Origin: Branchinecta lynchi
Lineage: Eukaryota > Arthropoda > Branchiopoda > Anostraca > Branchinectidae
Direction of reading: 5' to 3'
NCBI GenBank assembly: GCA_023053575.1
Contig: JAKZAP010000017.1
Location: 21,995,023 to 22,059,022, forward strand
DNA length: 64,000 nt
Under the pieces are notes generated by a model. It was not told where the DNA came from. It saw nothing but the letters and a program-made list of their open reading frames with translations, and ran no database searches. A program made the position numbers and the translations under genes. Below are positions 21,957-32,301 of this stretch, piece after piece. The first letter of the stretch is position 1, and each line of letters starts with the position of its first letter.

Positions 21957-22000
21957 CAGCGATATTTCGGCCCTTCTTGGCAAGGGTCCTCGTCAGGCTG
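21957..22000 (-). ncRNA. Hammerhead ribozyme motif (type I, short stem III)
   Basis: Minus strand: CAGC, CTGACGA, stem II GGACCCTT/AAGGGCC, GAAA, TATC, GCTG. All core positions are intact and identical to the motifs in H1. Predicted cleavage is between 21961 and 21960. Confidence 0.75.
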
Positions 22001-22084
22001 TCAATCCTCTGGTTCAACTTCGGGGAAGGAAACGGGGAAGGAAGGAGGTTTGTTTCCTTCCCCGAAGTTGAACCAGAGGATTGA

Positions 22085-22128
22085 CAGCCTGACGAGGACC
22101 CTTGCCAAGAAGGGCCGAAATATCGCTG
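22085..22128 (+). ncRNA. Hammerhead ribozyme motif (type I, short stem III)
   Basis: Plus strand: CAGC 22085-22088, CTGACGA 22089-22095, stem II to 22116, GAAA 22117-22120, TATC 22121-22124, GCTG 22125-22128. Intact core, predicted cleavage after 22124. Confidence 0.75.
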
Positions 22129-22380
22129 ATGAAGAATCATAGCTGACGTATCCGTTGTAAACATTGTTTGAATAAATGTTTCAAAGTCAGCTTGGGCTCA
22201 AAGAATATTTATCTACCTTGATAAGATGTTCGATTTAGGGCTAAGAAGACATGCTGAGTCCGCTTTTAAAAATTGTTTTCTATCCGGACATATAGTTTGC
22301 CCAGAATTCGTCTGAAACTGGAAAAATTGTTAAAAGTTACAAGTTTATCTGAAGTTGATTAGATGTTAGATAAGGAGTAA

Positions 22381-22995
22381 GGTAGTTTTAAGATTGAGAT
22401 TCGAAACATTAAACGCTAGAATCTGGATGGAAATTAAATTTGGCAGAAAAAGCAAAAACAAATGATAATTATGGGTGGTGTTGACTAGAATACAGTTGCT
22501 GCTGCTGTCGGAACGTCGCTCCATCCGGTTCCTGGAACTTCTTAGAATCTCGGTATTTAATCTACGGTAAATGATAGAATAGCCTTTGTAAGAGAAGCAG
22601 TGAAATTTTACAAAAATTGTATTTCGAAAATGTTTGTCTGCGGCTCTCGATTTAATTCTCTATTGGCTATAAAATAGAAGCTCTTACTGCAATCATGCCC
22701 GGCAAAATATTCTCCAAGTGGGCTTTGCCAAAACCCCGCCTAATAGTTAGCTTGTCGTCTTTCATGCTGCCGTTTAATGTTACTCTCCCTGCGTAATCCT
22801 TTCTGCTCCATAATTCAAAGCTTGAATTTCTAGGATTCGGTAAAATTTTTGAGAGATTCGATAGTTACAGCCTCGGTCCACTTCTGAACCCTGTTTCTCT
22901 CAAGCCACTGAAAGCCACAAGCGACTAAAAGCCACAAGCCAAGTTTTTACTACGCTACCCCCCCCCCCCCAAACGAGAATACTCTTGCGACGCCC
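22381..22995. other. Intergenic, nothing recognised
   Basis: No gene seen. A poly-C run and AAGCCACAAG repeats occur near 22905-22970. Confidence 0.4.
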
Positions 22996-22997
22996 CT

Positions 22998-23410
22998 GCC
23001 CGTGGGCACTTTGAATTGTCGTTTTTTTTTAGCCATCGACATGTTGAACAATTTTGATCTCGGGGCCTACGACCTCACTTATGGGCATTTTGAGTCGTGT
23101 GCATTTTGAGCCGTGAGTATTTTGGTCGTGGGCTTTCTGAATGGTGGGCACAGGGGCGTCACGACTTTGGGGGGGAGGGGGTACGCCCCCTCCCCCCAAT
23201 GCTGTCGGTAAAAAATAACCGAGTCGGCGCGAAGCACCGCGATTTTTCGTCAAAACAGATTTTTTTTCATGAAAACAGTCGGTTTTTCTGAAAATTGGTC
23301 TATTTTTCGTCAAACTAGTCGGTTTTTCTCCCCGCCCCCAAAAATTTTGGCTAGTAACGCCTCTGGGTGGGCATTTTGAAGCGTGGTGGGCAAAAAGACC
23401 GTGGTGATTT
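22998..23410. repeat. Minisatellite-like GTGGGCATTTTGA repeats
   Basis: GGGCACTTTGAATTG, GGGCATTTTGAGTCGTG, GCATTTTGAGCCGTGAG, TATTTTGGTCGTGGGC and GGGCATTTTGAAGCGTGG recur at intervals of about 20-25 bp. A hAT MITE interrupts the array. Confidence 0.55.
23151..23365. mobile_element. hAT-type MITE, CAGGGGCGTCA ends, copy 1
   Basis: Ends CAGGGGCGTCACGA and TAGTAACGCCTCTG, flanked by a perfect 8-bp duplication GGTGGGCA (23143-23150 and 23366-23373). Eight bases and CAG...CTG ends are diagnostic of hAT. The same internal GAGTCGGCGCGAAGC block occurs inverted at 44115-44425. Confidence 0.85.
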
Positions 23411-23562
23411 GGGGAACCACCCGGTATGATAGGCTGGTAGACTACCGAGGGGTTTTCAAGCGGGGTTATCCCTGCTCAGTCAAGTTGTATTTTCCAAGCA
23501 GGTATGATTTTGATTTCCGTGGCGGTTAAGCGTAGTAAAAACTTAGCTTTTGGCTTTTAGAA

Positions 23563-25583
23563 CAAGAGCTGGAAGCTCATATGGCACTTGCCAGGCTGGT
23601 TCAGAGGATGGAAGTGGGATTTTGTCAATTCTATGACTTCTGTCATACGTAATGGAAGTGACAAGTCTTCTGTGATTTCCACTCGAAAAGAAAATGGTCC
23701 CCCGGGACAGGAATGGAGATTCTCGTTGCTTTATGGTTGTTGGTCTATATAGAAGCAATTTGTCGTGGTATTTTTAGATATTTTTTATTTATTTATTAAA
23801 GTCTTTATCAGCTTCCCGGGTAAATTACAAAGTTAAAGTTGCCAGTGCCCCCTATCTAGTGATCTTACTCATGCTATGCGACTCATACTATGAGACAATG
23901 GGGAATTAACAGAAAAAGATTACTTCGAGCTCTGAGCAGAGACGAGGTGAACTTTTGTCACTCCGATCACTCCGATTGACTTAATTCAACGGAGTCGTCT
24001 TCATGACCCGATGAAAAATTTATCTCAAAATAGTACTATGAAGTAGTACGAAAAAGTTGCATGCAGTACTAACGATGCTACTATATGCTTCTACTTCAAG
24101 GCTACCGTGTTACTGTATACTACTAAATGCCACTATTAGCAAGATTGGATGCTACTATGGCAAGAAAGGATGCTACTGGATACTACTACATAAGATTGGA
24201 CAAGTCTGAGGCACATTAAATGATGGTATCCTTTGCTATTACATAGTATTACATGTAACGTTTTCGTAGTACTACCATACTACTACGCAGGCTACAGATT
24301 TTTCATCGGGGACTCCAGCTCCAAAATCCCACAACTACGACTTCCCCACTCCCAAGTTACGTTCAGTTACTATCGTCGCTTTCCTGAGAAAGAGAGTCAG
24401 ATTTAGTCTGTCTCCAGTTCCTCCACAGTTTGTTAAGAAGTTTGTTGAAAGTTTCGTTCGAAAGTCTTATATTTCACTCAATTCCGGATTCTACCTCTTG
24501 CCGCTTCCCCATACCTCAAGATTCAGGATTGCCCTCCCTCTAACCCCTCCCCCCTTGATAGTCGGATCGAGGAAGTGACTAGTTCCAAGCCAGTGTTGTC
24601 AGGTATCTAACGTTCGAGCCGAGTTTCATAGTCCTATTACATGTCGAAGTACCTTAACTTGCGATCACCAGGATTTTGCCCCCCCCCCACACAGTGTCCA
24701 AATCCCGTCCGGTTCAGTCACTGATGTATCCAGGGGTTGTGCTTGTTCTTCCCACCAAGTTTTATCCTGATCGCTCCACTCTAAGCGTGTATAACAAGAT
24801 ATCCGCTTTTTCCCTCCGATCCCCACCCCCTATCATTGGATCCAGTCCGGACTTAGAAGCAGGACACCCGAAAAATGTGGTCTTTCTAAATATCAAGTTT
24901 CATTACGATCCGATCACCCGTTCGGAAGTTATACATACCTCAAAATTCCGGATTCCCTCTCCTTCCACTCCCGCCACGATGTTCGAATCGGAAAGTTGAC
25001 TATTGCCAGGTTGATCTGGTTGGGTCCCTGATTTGCGTGTCAAGTTTCATTGACTTAGCTCACCTGGAAGTAACTTAACTGCGGATCACCGGAATTCCGG
25101 AACCCCCCTCCAACTTCCCCCACAGTGCACGAATCCGGTCTACTTCTGCCAATGATGTATATATGGCTTGTGCTTTGGCTTCCCACGAAGTTTCATCCCG
25201 ATCGCTCCACTCTATGCGTGACGCAAGATTTCTTGCTCCTCCCTCCGACTCCCCCCTCCCACATTCATCGGATTCGGTTCGGACTTCAAATGGGACATCT
25301 TAGAAGTGACGTCTTTCTAGATATCAAGTTTCATTAAGATCCGATCACCCGTTCGAAAGTAATGAATCCTCCTAAATTCCAGATTTCGCCATCTCCCCCT
25401 CCCCCCACGATTGTCGGATAGGGAAAGTGACCATTTTCAAGTCCGTTTGGTCGTGTCCCCGATATGCCTGTCAAGTTTCATCGTCCTAGCACGTCTGGAA
25501 GTACCTAACTCGAGATAAGTGGCCTGACATGCAGAGACCAACAGACTGACAGATCGAAAAGTGGTCGGATATGGCACTTGAGC
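23563..25583 (-). mobile_element. Helentron-like element, family B (copy B2)
   Basis: Minus orientation: the 5' side at about 25583 has CTCAAGTGCCATATCCGACC and a short CTGTCAGTCTGTTGG tract (first half of the 5' palindrome lost), then units with GATGAAACTTGACAGGC. The 3' end at 23563 has GTGCCATATGAGCTTCCAGC, TCTTG. A MITE (24007-24310) is nested. Open frames at 24676-24999 and 25125-25337 are unit-repeat translations, not genes. Confidence 0.6.
24007..24310. mobile_element. MITE, CCCGATGAAAAATTT family, copy 2
   Basis: Ends CCCGATGAAAAATTT and GATTTTTCATCGGG. Flanking GA on both sides suggests a 2-bp duplication. Confidence 0.75.
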
Positions 25584-25860
25584 GGAGACCCCTTTAACAT
25601 TTTTGCTATTTATCCATAATCAACCGCTTGAATATGTAGCCTACAACAAAAATGTTACCATTTTGAAGTTGTTTGCTTACAGGGAAACAACTAATCAAAT
25701 GAGTAAACCAAGTTCAGATACGGATTCAACAAGCATGTTTACTCCAGTATCTCATATCTAATCGACCTCACGAAGGTATTTTAGAATTGTGTTGTTGTTT
25801 TTCTACCTAATTCCTCGTATTTTAGCAGCATTCCCTGCGAACTGCATGGAGAGCAAAAGA
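25584..25860 (-). repeat. Family A fragment abutting B2
   Basis: AACATTTTTGCTATTTATCC and ATAATCAACCGCTTGAATA match (inverted) the 3' region of A8 near 54060-54120. The sequence then runs into a poorly conserved 137-bp unit. Family A ends are missing, so B2 probably landed in an older A copy. Confidence 0.55.
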
Positions 25861-25924
25861 TCTGGTGACGCTGGAGCTGAACCTTGCAAATTTTGCCAGC
25901 TTAAAATTCGATAATCCTCCGGGG

Positions 25925-26400
25925 AATCACCCTTAAGACCCAGTACCTAACCCCTGATTTTTTGTTTGCAAGTGAGTAACCCCTCGCGTACCTGGGAGTG
26001 GTTCAACGCACCTATGACTGGCTAACACACCTAGCACCCGGGACTGGCTCACCCAAGTGTCTAACCCCTCGAGTACTCCTTTAACGGGTACACCCAATTC
26101 CTAACTCCTCTTTGGTACACCATGAATCACCCCCCTCGCTTGACTCAACCAAGTGTCTAACCCCTCCAGTACTCCTTTAACGGGTACACCTAATTCCTAA
26201 CCCCTCGCATGCACCTCGAATTGGTTCACGAGTACCTGGGACCGGCTCACCCCACCCCCTCCCCAAACAACTTTAGTACACCCACTGAGCAGCCCCTCAC
26301 TTATCCAGTACATCTTTTTTTCCAGTGAATAACGCCTAGCTTACCAAGTACACCTTTTTCAGTGAGCAACCCCTCACTTATTCCTACAATTCCTACTACA
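25925..26400. repeat. Minisatellite of CTAACCCCTC / GTACAC words
   Basis: Imperfect tandem array of motifs such as AACCCCTCGCGTACCTGGGA. A near-identical segment, CAAGTGTCTAACCCCTC followed by AGTACTCCTTTAACGGGTAC, occurs at about 26052 and 26149, a higher-order period of about 97 bp. No coding. Confidence 0.65.
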
Positions 26401-26719
26401 TTTTCTACAATCACACATAAGATGTCGCACACACTCTCGCTCTCCACAAATCGGGCAGAAGTAAAGGACCAATTCTCCCAATCGGCGTACCCGTGTACCT
26501 CCTCCTATTTCTCAGCGGTAAAATATCAGCACGCATACCAATTAATAATTTCAATTCCTCCCTATCGAAACGCGGTATAAAATAAACACATTCACCCCAT
26601 GTCTCTTTCGCCTCTGTATAAAACCTTTGAGACCCCCTTCGACCTTCGATGACGTCACTGAACAAAGAAGTGAGTGTCGGCCACGTGCGCAGAGCTGTAA
26701 TGGGGTAGGACCGCTATAG

Positions 26720-27082
26720 CCGAAAACTGGTCGACAAGTTTTGTGTCCGGTTTCACCGGATTCCGGGTGAACTACTTGTCCGACAACAAAATAACTTTCA
26801 TATTCGGATTCAGCATGTCTCCTTACCCCTAAATCAACCATTTTAATAGCTTTTAAAAAAATATTGTGTTTGACCCTTAATTTGAAGTCCCTCCCCCGCC
26901 CCTAAATGTAGAGTTACAGAGCCCATCTGCAAACTTGACTTTACCCTTGACCCAAAGAATCCTCATACCAAGTTTCATCAAAATATCTCATTCCCTTGGA
27001 GAGTTATCGTGTTTACAGACAGACGGACATTTTTGCGATGTCATAGGTATCCCTCCACTTTTGTTTTGGAATCCCAAAAAGT
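26720..27082 (-). mobile_element. Family A 5' fragment (A4)
   Basis: Minus strand: TTTTTGGGATTCCAAAAC, AAGTGGAGGGATACC, a short GTCCGTCTGTC tract, ACTCTCCAAGGGAATGAG and one partial 137-bp unit ending near 26720. Confidence 0.6.
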
Positions 27083-28015
27083 AGTTTGAGCGATTTAGAA
27101 CCATCCAATCAAAGCCAGACTTCACCCTCCAGTTTTTCTTCCGGATTCCAGACAGCCGTTTTCGTCAATACCGATCTGGAAGGTGAAACCAGGCTACAAA
27201 CGTCTGGATATCTGGGGTGTTGGACAATCGAGATTCCGGATGTCTGGATGGTGCCATAGACGCAACTCATTTGTGAGACGCCGTAAATATGCAAATGTAG
27301 GAAGAAAAGGGAAAGTGATGGACAGTTATGGTTGGGATGCAAGAGATATCTGAAATGCGAAGGGGATGTCAAGGAAATGCTGAAGAAAGGCAAAATAAGC
27401 TGTTGTCACTAGAATGCAAATCTGGAAAGGTTGACTTTACTATGCAGAAAGCCCAGATATCTGGGAATCTGGAAGGTGAAGCCTGGCTTCAATCGAACCA
27501 AGTAAAACCGGAAAATGATAGATTCATATGGACCTTATTCGCTGGGAAATCCGAATTAAGGTAAGCTAATTAAGATAATACGTAATAGAGACATCACTAC
27601 TTTAGTAACCATTTCTACATCGCCAGCCATAATCTGTGTTTCCAGCTAGACTCAGTAGTCTATAGGCTAGAGGCTATATGATTTTTGTATGCTTAGACTC
27701 TCATGCAACCAGAAAAAGAAAAGAAAGAACAAGTGCGCAGGTGCCCAAACGTTAAGTGTCCAAGTAAAATGTTTATCACATCGTATATACAAGCAGCGTT
27801 GCGACCAAGACATTTCACATCCCCAATGAACAGACAAGTATTGAAAGTACCCAATTTGAAAGCATACCATTTGAAAGCTTTTAATGTAAACAAACCGCAT
27901 GTAGAATCAAGAGAGATCTTTAAGATCTTGCAAGAACAGTTTCAATTTCAATACTGAATTTCTTGCCAGCTAGTCCGACCCTTTAAACCTCTTTTCAGTT
28001 ATCAAGGTAGTAACA
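27083..28015. other. Intergenic, nothing recognised
   Basis: Several short open frames (27109-27393, 27328-27564, 27703-27957) lack any family signature. TCTGGAAxxTGAA words recur around 27180-27500 as a weak internal repeat. Confidence 0.4.
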
Positions 28016-28320
28016 AGTGCAATAACCCTCAACATAGTATTACGAAGTAGTACGAAAAACAAGCATGCATACTAACGATGCTACTACATGGTCTATATGG
28101 TTCTACTTCAAGGCTACCATGTTACTGCATACTACTATCTGCTACTATTACCAAGACTGGATGCTACTATGGCAAGACATGATGCTACTGGATACTGCTA
28201 CATAAGATTGGACCAGTCTGAGGCGCATTAAATCATAGTATTTTTTTCTATTACATAGTATTACATGCAACGTTTTCCTACCATACAGTTGGCTACACAG
28301 GCTACAAATTTTTCATCCGG
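28016..28320. mobile_element. MITE, CCCGATGAAAAATTT family, copy 3
   Basis: Interior matches copies 2 and 4 (GAAGTAGTACGAAAAA, GATGCTACTACATG, GACTGGATGCTACTATGGCA). Right end CAAATTTTTCATCCGG at 28320; the left end is diverged. Confidence 0.65.
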
Positions 28321-28483
28321 AAACCAAATCGTGGCAGCATATACCCCTTTCCTCAAACTTTAAAGTACGTCGCGTGGTCTTATTTTTTGCTGTTACACCA
28401 AAATCCACATCTATACATAGATGTCCACAAGTATGCAAGAGTTGAACTCGAGACCTGTCATAGATAAACTTACCGCATAGGAA

Positions 28484-28720
28484 ATCTGGGCCAGGCTGCC
28501 CATGAACGGGAGGGTGGGTGGGTGGGTGGTATATATCATCAAGTATACTAGCAATAGTTTGATCCCAGTCAAGGGTCAATAACTTTACCCATGGGTAGTT
28601 TGGGCCGACTCCCCCATGACCTGGAGGGTGGGAGGTTGATTCAACTCCACATATATTTTTCCAAACCCTTAGATTTAAAAGCAAAAGGAGCTTCATCGCC
28701 CTATCTCCGGTTATTGTTAA
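28484..28720. repeat. Two GGGCC-type units related to the 147-bp array
   Basis: AATCTGGGCCAGGCTGCCCA and TAGTTTGGGCCGACTCCCCC each precede GAACGGGAGGGTGGGTGG- or GGAGGGTGGGAGG-type G-rich blocks, as in 17590-18240. Confidence 0.5.
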
Positions 28721-28734
28721 GTTAAAGTTTGTTA

Positions 28735-28874
28735 AGTTTAAGTTTACCCTTGATCCAATGAATCCTCACACCAAGTTTCATCAAAATATCTCATTCCCTT
28801 CGAGAGTTATCGTGCTCACAGACAGACGGACATTTTTGCGATGTCATCTCCACTTGTTTTGGAATCCCAAAAAC
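28735..28874 (-). repeat. Family A 5' terminal fragment
   Basis: Minus strand TTTTTGGGATTCCAAAACA, a short GTCTGTCTG tract, ACTCTCGAAGGGAATGAG and GATGAAACTTGGTGTGAGG, then breaks off near 28735. Confidence 0.6.
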
Positions 28875-29799
28875 CTAACTCCCCCACAGCCTTGTCTGAT
28901 ACGTAGATAGAATTTCATCTTACGTAAATAGAATCTGACTCGGTAAATAGAATTTCATTATGTCTGCTTTTGCCTCATCGTTGTCTGAAGCTTAATGACT
29001 ATGGCTCATTTCGTCTCTATCTACACAGCCTATTTGGATTTTATGCTCATTCTTTCTGCTATCACGATTCATGACAGTACTACTTGATATACGAACACCC
29101 CAAAGCTGTTTGGGTGAAGGTTGTTCTTGAACAGGGCTCTTATTTATGTGAAAAATTAAACATGCGCGATTCTTTGATACGGGTTGAAAATGCCAAGGTT
29201 CATACTTACGAGCGAAATTTTATATTGAATTCGCTGGTTGGTTACTCATTTAGTGAGAAACCGCGATTTGTTGTATCAAATGTGGGAGCGATTACATTGA
29301 GATTATATTGATAATCGAACTGTGTTTCGACTGCGTTAAATTTGGTGCCCACAGAACTCGATTCTTTCCGCTTATGAATTGAGACATAACGCGAATAAAA
29401 TTCGAATTGGAGCTGGAAAGGGTTGGGTGAGAATACTCTTGATGACTATCTCTCCTTGCCGATGCAAAATCTCCGGCCTCTCCGGGTAGCTAGCGGAAGA
29501 AAGGCAGAAATGGTGTCACAGCTGCACCCAAAGATCGCGGTGATTGATTAACACAGAATTTGAGTCGTTGACTTTGAGTAGTACGGACAAGCTTACTCCT
29601 TCTTCCTGAGGATCACTGGTGTGTTTGGACTTAGTCATATAGAGTATTATGTGGCCGGACGACGCAGATTTTCACCGCTTGCGAGTTCGAATAGCAAATC
29701 GGAATTCGCGTTTTGTTAGCACCTAGCAAATCCGGGAGGTTCGCTGACTAGTCCATTTGGCACCACAAAACAGGGCAATACTATTTTTTTTTTTTTTTA
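28875..29799. other. Intergenic, nothing recognised
   Basis: A 75-codon plus frame at 29084-29311 has no recognised motif, splice context or repeat match. It stays unassigned. Confidence 0.35.
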
Positions 29800-30120
29800 C
29801 AAGAGCTACGAGCTCATATGGCACTTGTTACGAGTAGGTGATGCAAGAAAGTAGACGAAAACGTCAACCTCTCGAAGTTCGCACCTAGAAGTAAGATAAC
29901 TAGCCTCGGATCATATGGGGCAAGTGAATTTTTTCTTTCCAAGTTTAGATCCATTCATTTGATACCTAGACGTCCCACACTATTTCCGATACCCCCCCCC
30001 CCTCCAGCTCCCCCTACCGCGGCCGAACCTGGTTCGGACGCATAAAGGATAATCCGAAGCATCTTAGATTAGATATGGGGTTTGCTGGAAAAAAATACTA
30101 GGAACTACAAAACCCTCCAG
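29800..30120 (-). repeat. Family B 3' end fragment (B3)
   Basis: Minus strand ends GTGCCATATGAGCTCGTAGC, TCTTG at 29800. Upstream sequence to about 30120 keeps only degenerate family B words and a poly-C run. Confidence 0.5.
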
Positions 30121-30281
30121 AACTTTGCACTTGTTAAGAGGTTTAACAAACCCCCTTTGACAGATTAATCTACATAACACTATAATAAAGAAAGAAAGAA
30201 GAAAAAGAGAGGAAGAGAGAAAAGAAAAAAAATATTTTTCGTATTTTTAAGTATTTTTCGAACCAAGTTCCCAATTCTTTT

Positions 30282-30503
30282 TTATTTCTGGAGGTGCAGC
30301 ACATAATTATCCAGCATTAGGAAAATTAGACAGGCTAGTAGCAGGTAGACGCAGCCATACACAAATCCTAATTTTTCGGGCACAATACTTTTGGTGACTA
30401 ACTTTATCTGCAAATGAAGAATCGCCATGTACCTAAGAGCCGCAAGTGTCACCACAGCTGTCCCCATTTCGCCGTTTATGGGTTGACCCAGGACTCGAGT
30501 CAT
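30282..30503 (-). CDS. Unassigned small hydrophobic ORF or last exon
   Basis: I do not recognise this. A 73-codon minus-strand frame begins MTRVLGQPINGEMGTAVVTL and ends LMLDNYVLHLQK. A hydrophobic stretch, LGFVYGCVYLLLACLIFLML, would span a membrane. The stop codon overlaps AATAAA. TTCTTCATTTGCAG just before IKLVTKSIVPEK looks like a splice acceptor, so the true feature may be a terminal exon starting near 30412. An upstream frame (30687-30433) could hold an earlier exon. There is no homologue that I can name, and it may be chance. Confidence 0.25.
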   Translation of the reverse strand: MTRVLGQPINGEMGTAVVTLAALRYMAILHLQIKLVTKSIVPEKLGFVYGCVYLLLACLIFLMLDNYVLHLQK

Positions 30504-30747
30504 GGTTCGGGTGACGTTTCTTATTCTTCCCTAGGTTCACTGGCGTGATTGTATATTCCAGCGCGGGATATACCCGCAAGCGTTTCAGCCTGAAAGGTGG
30601 AGCAAAAAGGCCTGGAATAAGCAGACAATAATGCCCTGCACGTTTGTAAGCAGATTTTCCATGGGGGGTATTCTCCCCTTGCTCCATGGCAATGTGCTCA
30701 TACGTTTCGGTACACCCTAATGTTGGAGCACCGTTCTAAAAAATTAA

Positions 30748-31119
30748 AGGACCCGACGTGTCTATAATGCCAATGCAACCTACTTCCGTGACTGCATTCA
30801 TTAATTCTTAAGCTCGGAGACCCCAGTTTAATATGGTACATTCTAAGCCCACTAACAATACTTCACTGATTTTTGCACTTGCCAAGACTCACTGGTTTCC
30901 ATGCGTATTATCCTCCCGATGAGTGTTCGCCTATCATGCTACTGATGCGTCAAAACGGCTATCTCAATGTTGCCTAGTCTTTGCTAGAAGTCAGTGGACC
31001 TGGAAAAAGCCTCAAAAAGCCAAAGCCGTGGATAATTTGTTAAAAGCAGAGCTCAATTTTTGAGTATTCAAATAGTCTTGAATATTTGAGCTTAAACAGT
31101 AAGTAGTGTGAGGTGAGCT
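30748..31119. mobile_element. TTAA-site MITE, AGGACC family, copy 1
   Basis: TTAA at 30744-30747 and 31120-31123 bracket a 372-bp element starting AGGACCCGACGTG. Shared words with copies 2 and 3 include CAACCTACTTCC, GGAGACCCCA and GTACATTC. TTAA duplications point to piggyBac-type mobilisation. The right end is the most diverged of the three. Confidence 0.65.
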
Positions 31120-31239
31120 TTAAGGATTTGTGGATGACTGGCTATACGAGCATAACCATTTTCCTTTTGTTAATTGAACCCAACCGTTTCGGCCGTTGGG
31201 TCTGAACTGAAGTAATATAAGGCCTTTTTCTGCGACACA

Positions 31240-31860
31240 ATTGTGGGCCACACACTTCTGGGTGTTTGTCGCGGAAACAAGATTGTGTGTCACACAGTCG
31301 AGCCACGAGTTGAAACTCGCAGAAACGCCGTTTTGTCTATTTTTTTGGCGGAAATTTCAAATATTTGAAAATAAAAATAAAATTCATGTCAAATCTCAAT
31401 AAGTAGAACTCCAGGCTTATTTCCTTGCCATTATGTGCAAAAGGGATACTCAGTTTCAAGTCTATATAATTGAAAAAGTAGTTAACTTTGTTGTTTAGAC
31501 ACTATTTTGCTGCTTTATTTAAATTTCCCGCCAGAATCGAGCCACAAAATCGACAATCACCTCGCCAGTTGTTTGTAGAACTTGAGCCACAAAGCGAGCC
31601 ACGAAAATCTTATTGCTCAAGGAAACACAGTTATGGGCCGCACAAAAAACCACGGAAACACTCTTTTCGAGCCACAATCGACCCACAAACTATTTGTGGA
31701 AGTACGGAAAAACGTCTATACTGAAGTTGCCGTTTGTGAAGGAACTGGAAAGATCTTTCGGCGTTACTTTGCACTGGCTTTCGCACTGCTTCGGAAACAT
31801 GCCGAACTTCCCACCCGGTTTCGCGCTTTGGAAACCGAAGTAGCTTTTCCCAGAACGCAG
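31240..31860. repeat. Interspersed GAGCCAC / GGGCCACAC motifs
   Basis: GTGGGCCACACA, GAGCCACGAG, GAGCCACAAAATCGAC, GAGCCACAAAGCGAGCCACG, GGGCCGCACAAAA and GAGCCACAATCGACCCACAA recur irregularly. Overlapping open frames here (31488-31724, 31582-31968) encode no known domain. Confidence 0.4.
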
Positions 31861-32301
31861 AAAGTTAGTGCTAAGCTCCGTGGAAAGTTGAATGCTTCGG
31901 CGGGAACTTTGAAAGCGTGGAACGCAAGCGTCATTAACGATGAATACCTTGGTACATATGAAAATTGAATACATGTGCAGTGAACCTTTCTTATTCTAGA
32001 GAGTTTGGAAGTCAACAGTTTTCCAGCGATTTCAGCTTTCCATGCGTTTTCTTGATCAGTTCAGCAGTAAGCAATTCGAGGAAAGTTAGTGCTAAGCTCC
32101 GCGGAAAGTTGAATGCTTCGGCGGGAACTTTGAAAGCGTGGAACGCAAGCGTCATTAAAGATGAATACCTTGGTACATATGAAAATTGAATAAATGTGCA
32201 GCGAACCTTTCTTATTCTAGAAAGTTTGGAAGTCAACAATTTTCCAGCGATTTCTGCTTTCCATGCGTTTTCTTGATCAGTTAAGCAGGAAGCAATTCGA
32301 G
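31861..32301. repeat. Recent tandem duplication, 221-bp unit
   Basis: AAAGTTAGTGCTAAGCTCCG begins at 31861 and again at 32082. The two copies stay nearly identical through TTGAATGCTTCGGCGGGAAC, TACCTTGGTACATATGAAAA and CCATGCGTTTTCTTGATCAG. The reading frame is not maintained in a way that suggests a gene. Confidence 0.85.

Larger units (their letters stand above)
21910..22217. mobile_element. Head-to-head hammerhead-ribozyme repeat, copy H2
   Basis: Same start (TTATTCAAACAATG) and same tail (GGGCTCAAAGAATATTTATC) as H1, flanked by a perfect 10-bp duplication TTGATAAGAT (21900-21909 and 22218-22227). Outer arms match H1. The inner arms (GGTTCAACTTCGGGGAAGGA and complement) are unrelated to those of H1 yet form a perfect inverted repeat. 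The target is the same position of the family A unit as in H1, in the opposite relative orientation. Confidence 0.8.
21243..22380 (+). mobile_element. Helentron-like element, family A (copy A3), 3' end unclear
   Basis: Begins TTTTTGGGATCGAAAATCG (palindrome damaged), then GTAAGTGGAGGGATACC, a short (GTCY)n tract, CTCTCGAAGGGAATG, GATGAAACTTGGTG and several 137-bp units. A 160-bp MITE and a hammerhead palindrome are nested. The usual CCTTTGGTCTTG end is not found. Confidence 0.6.
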
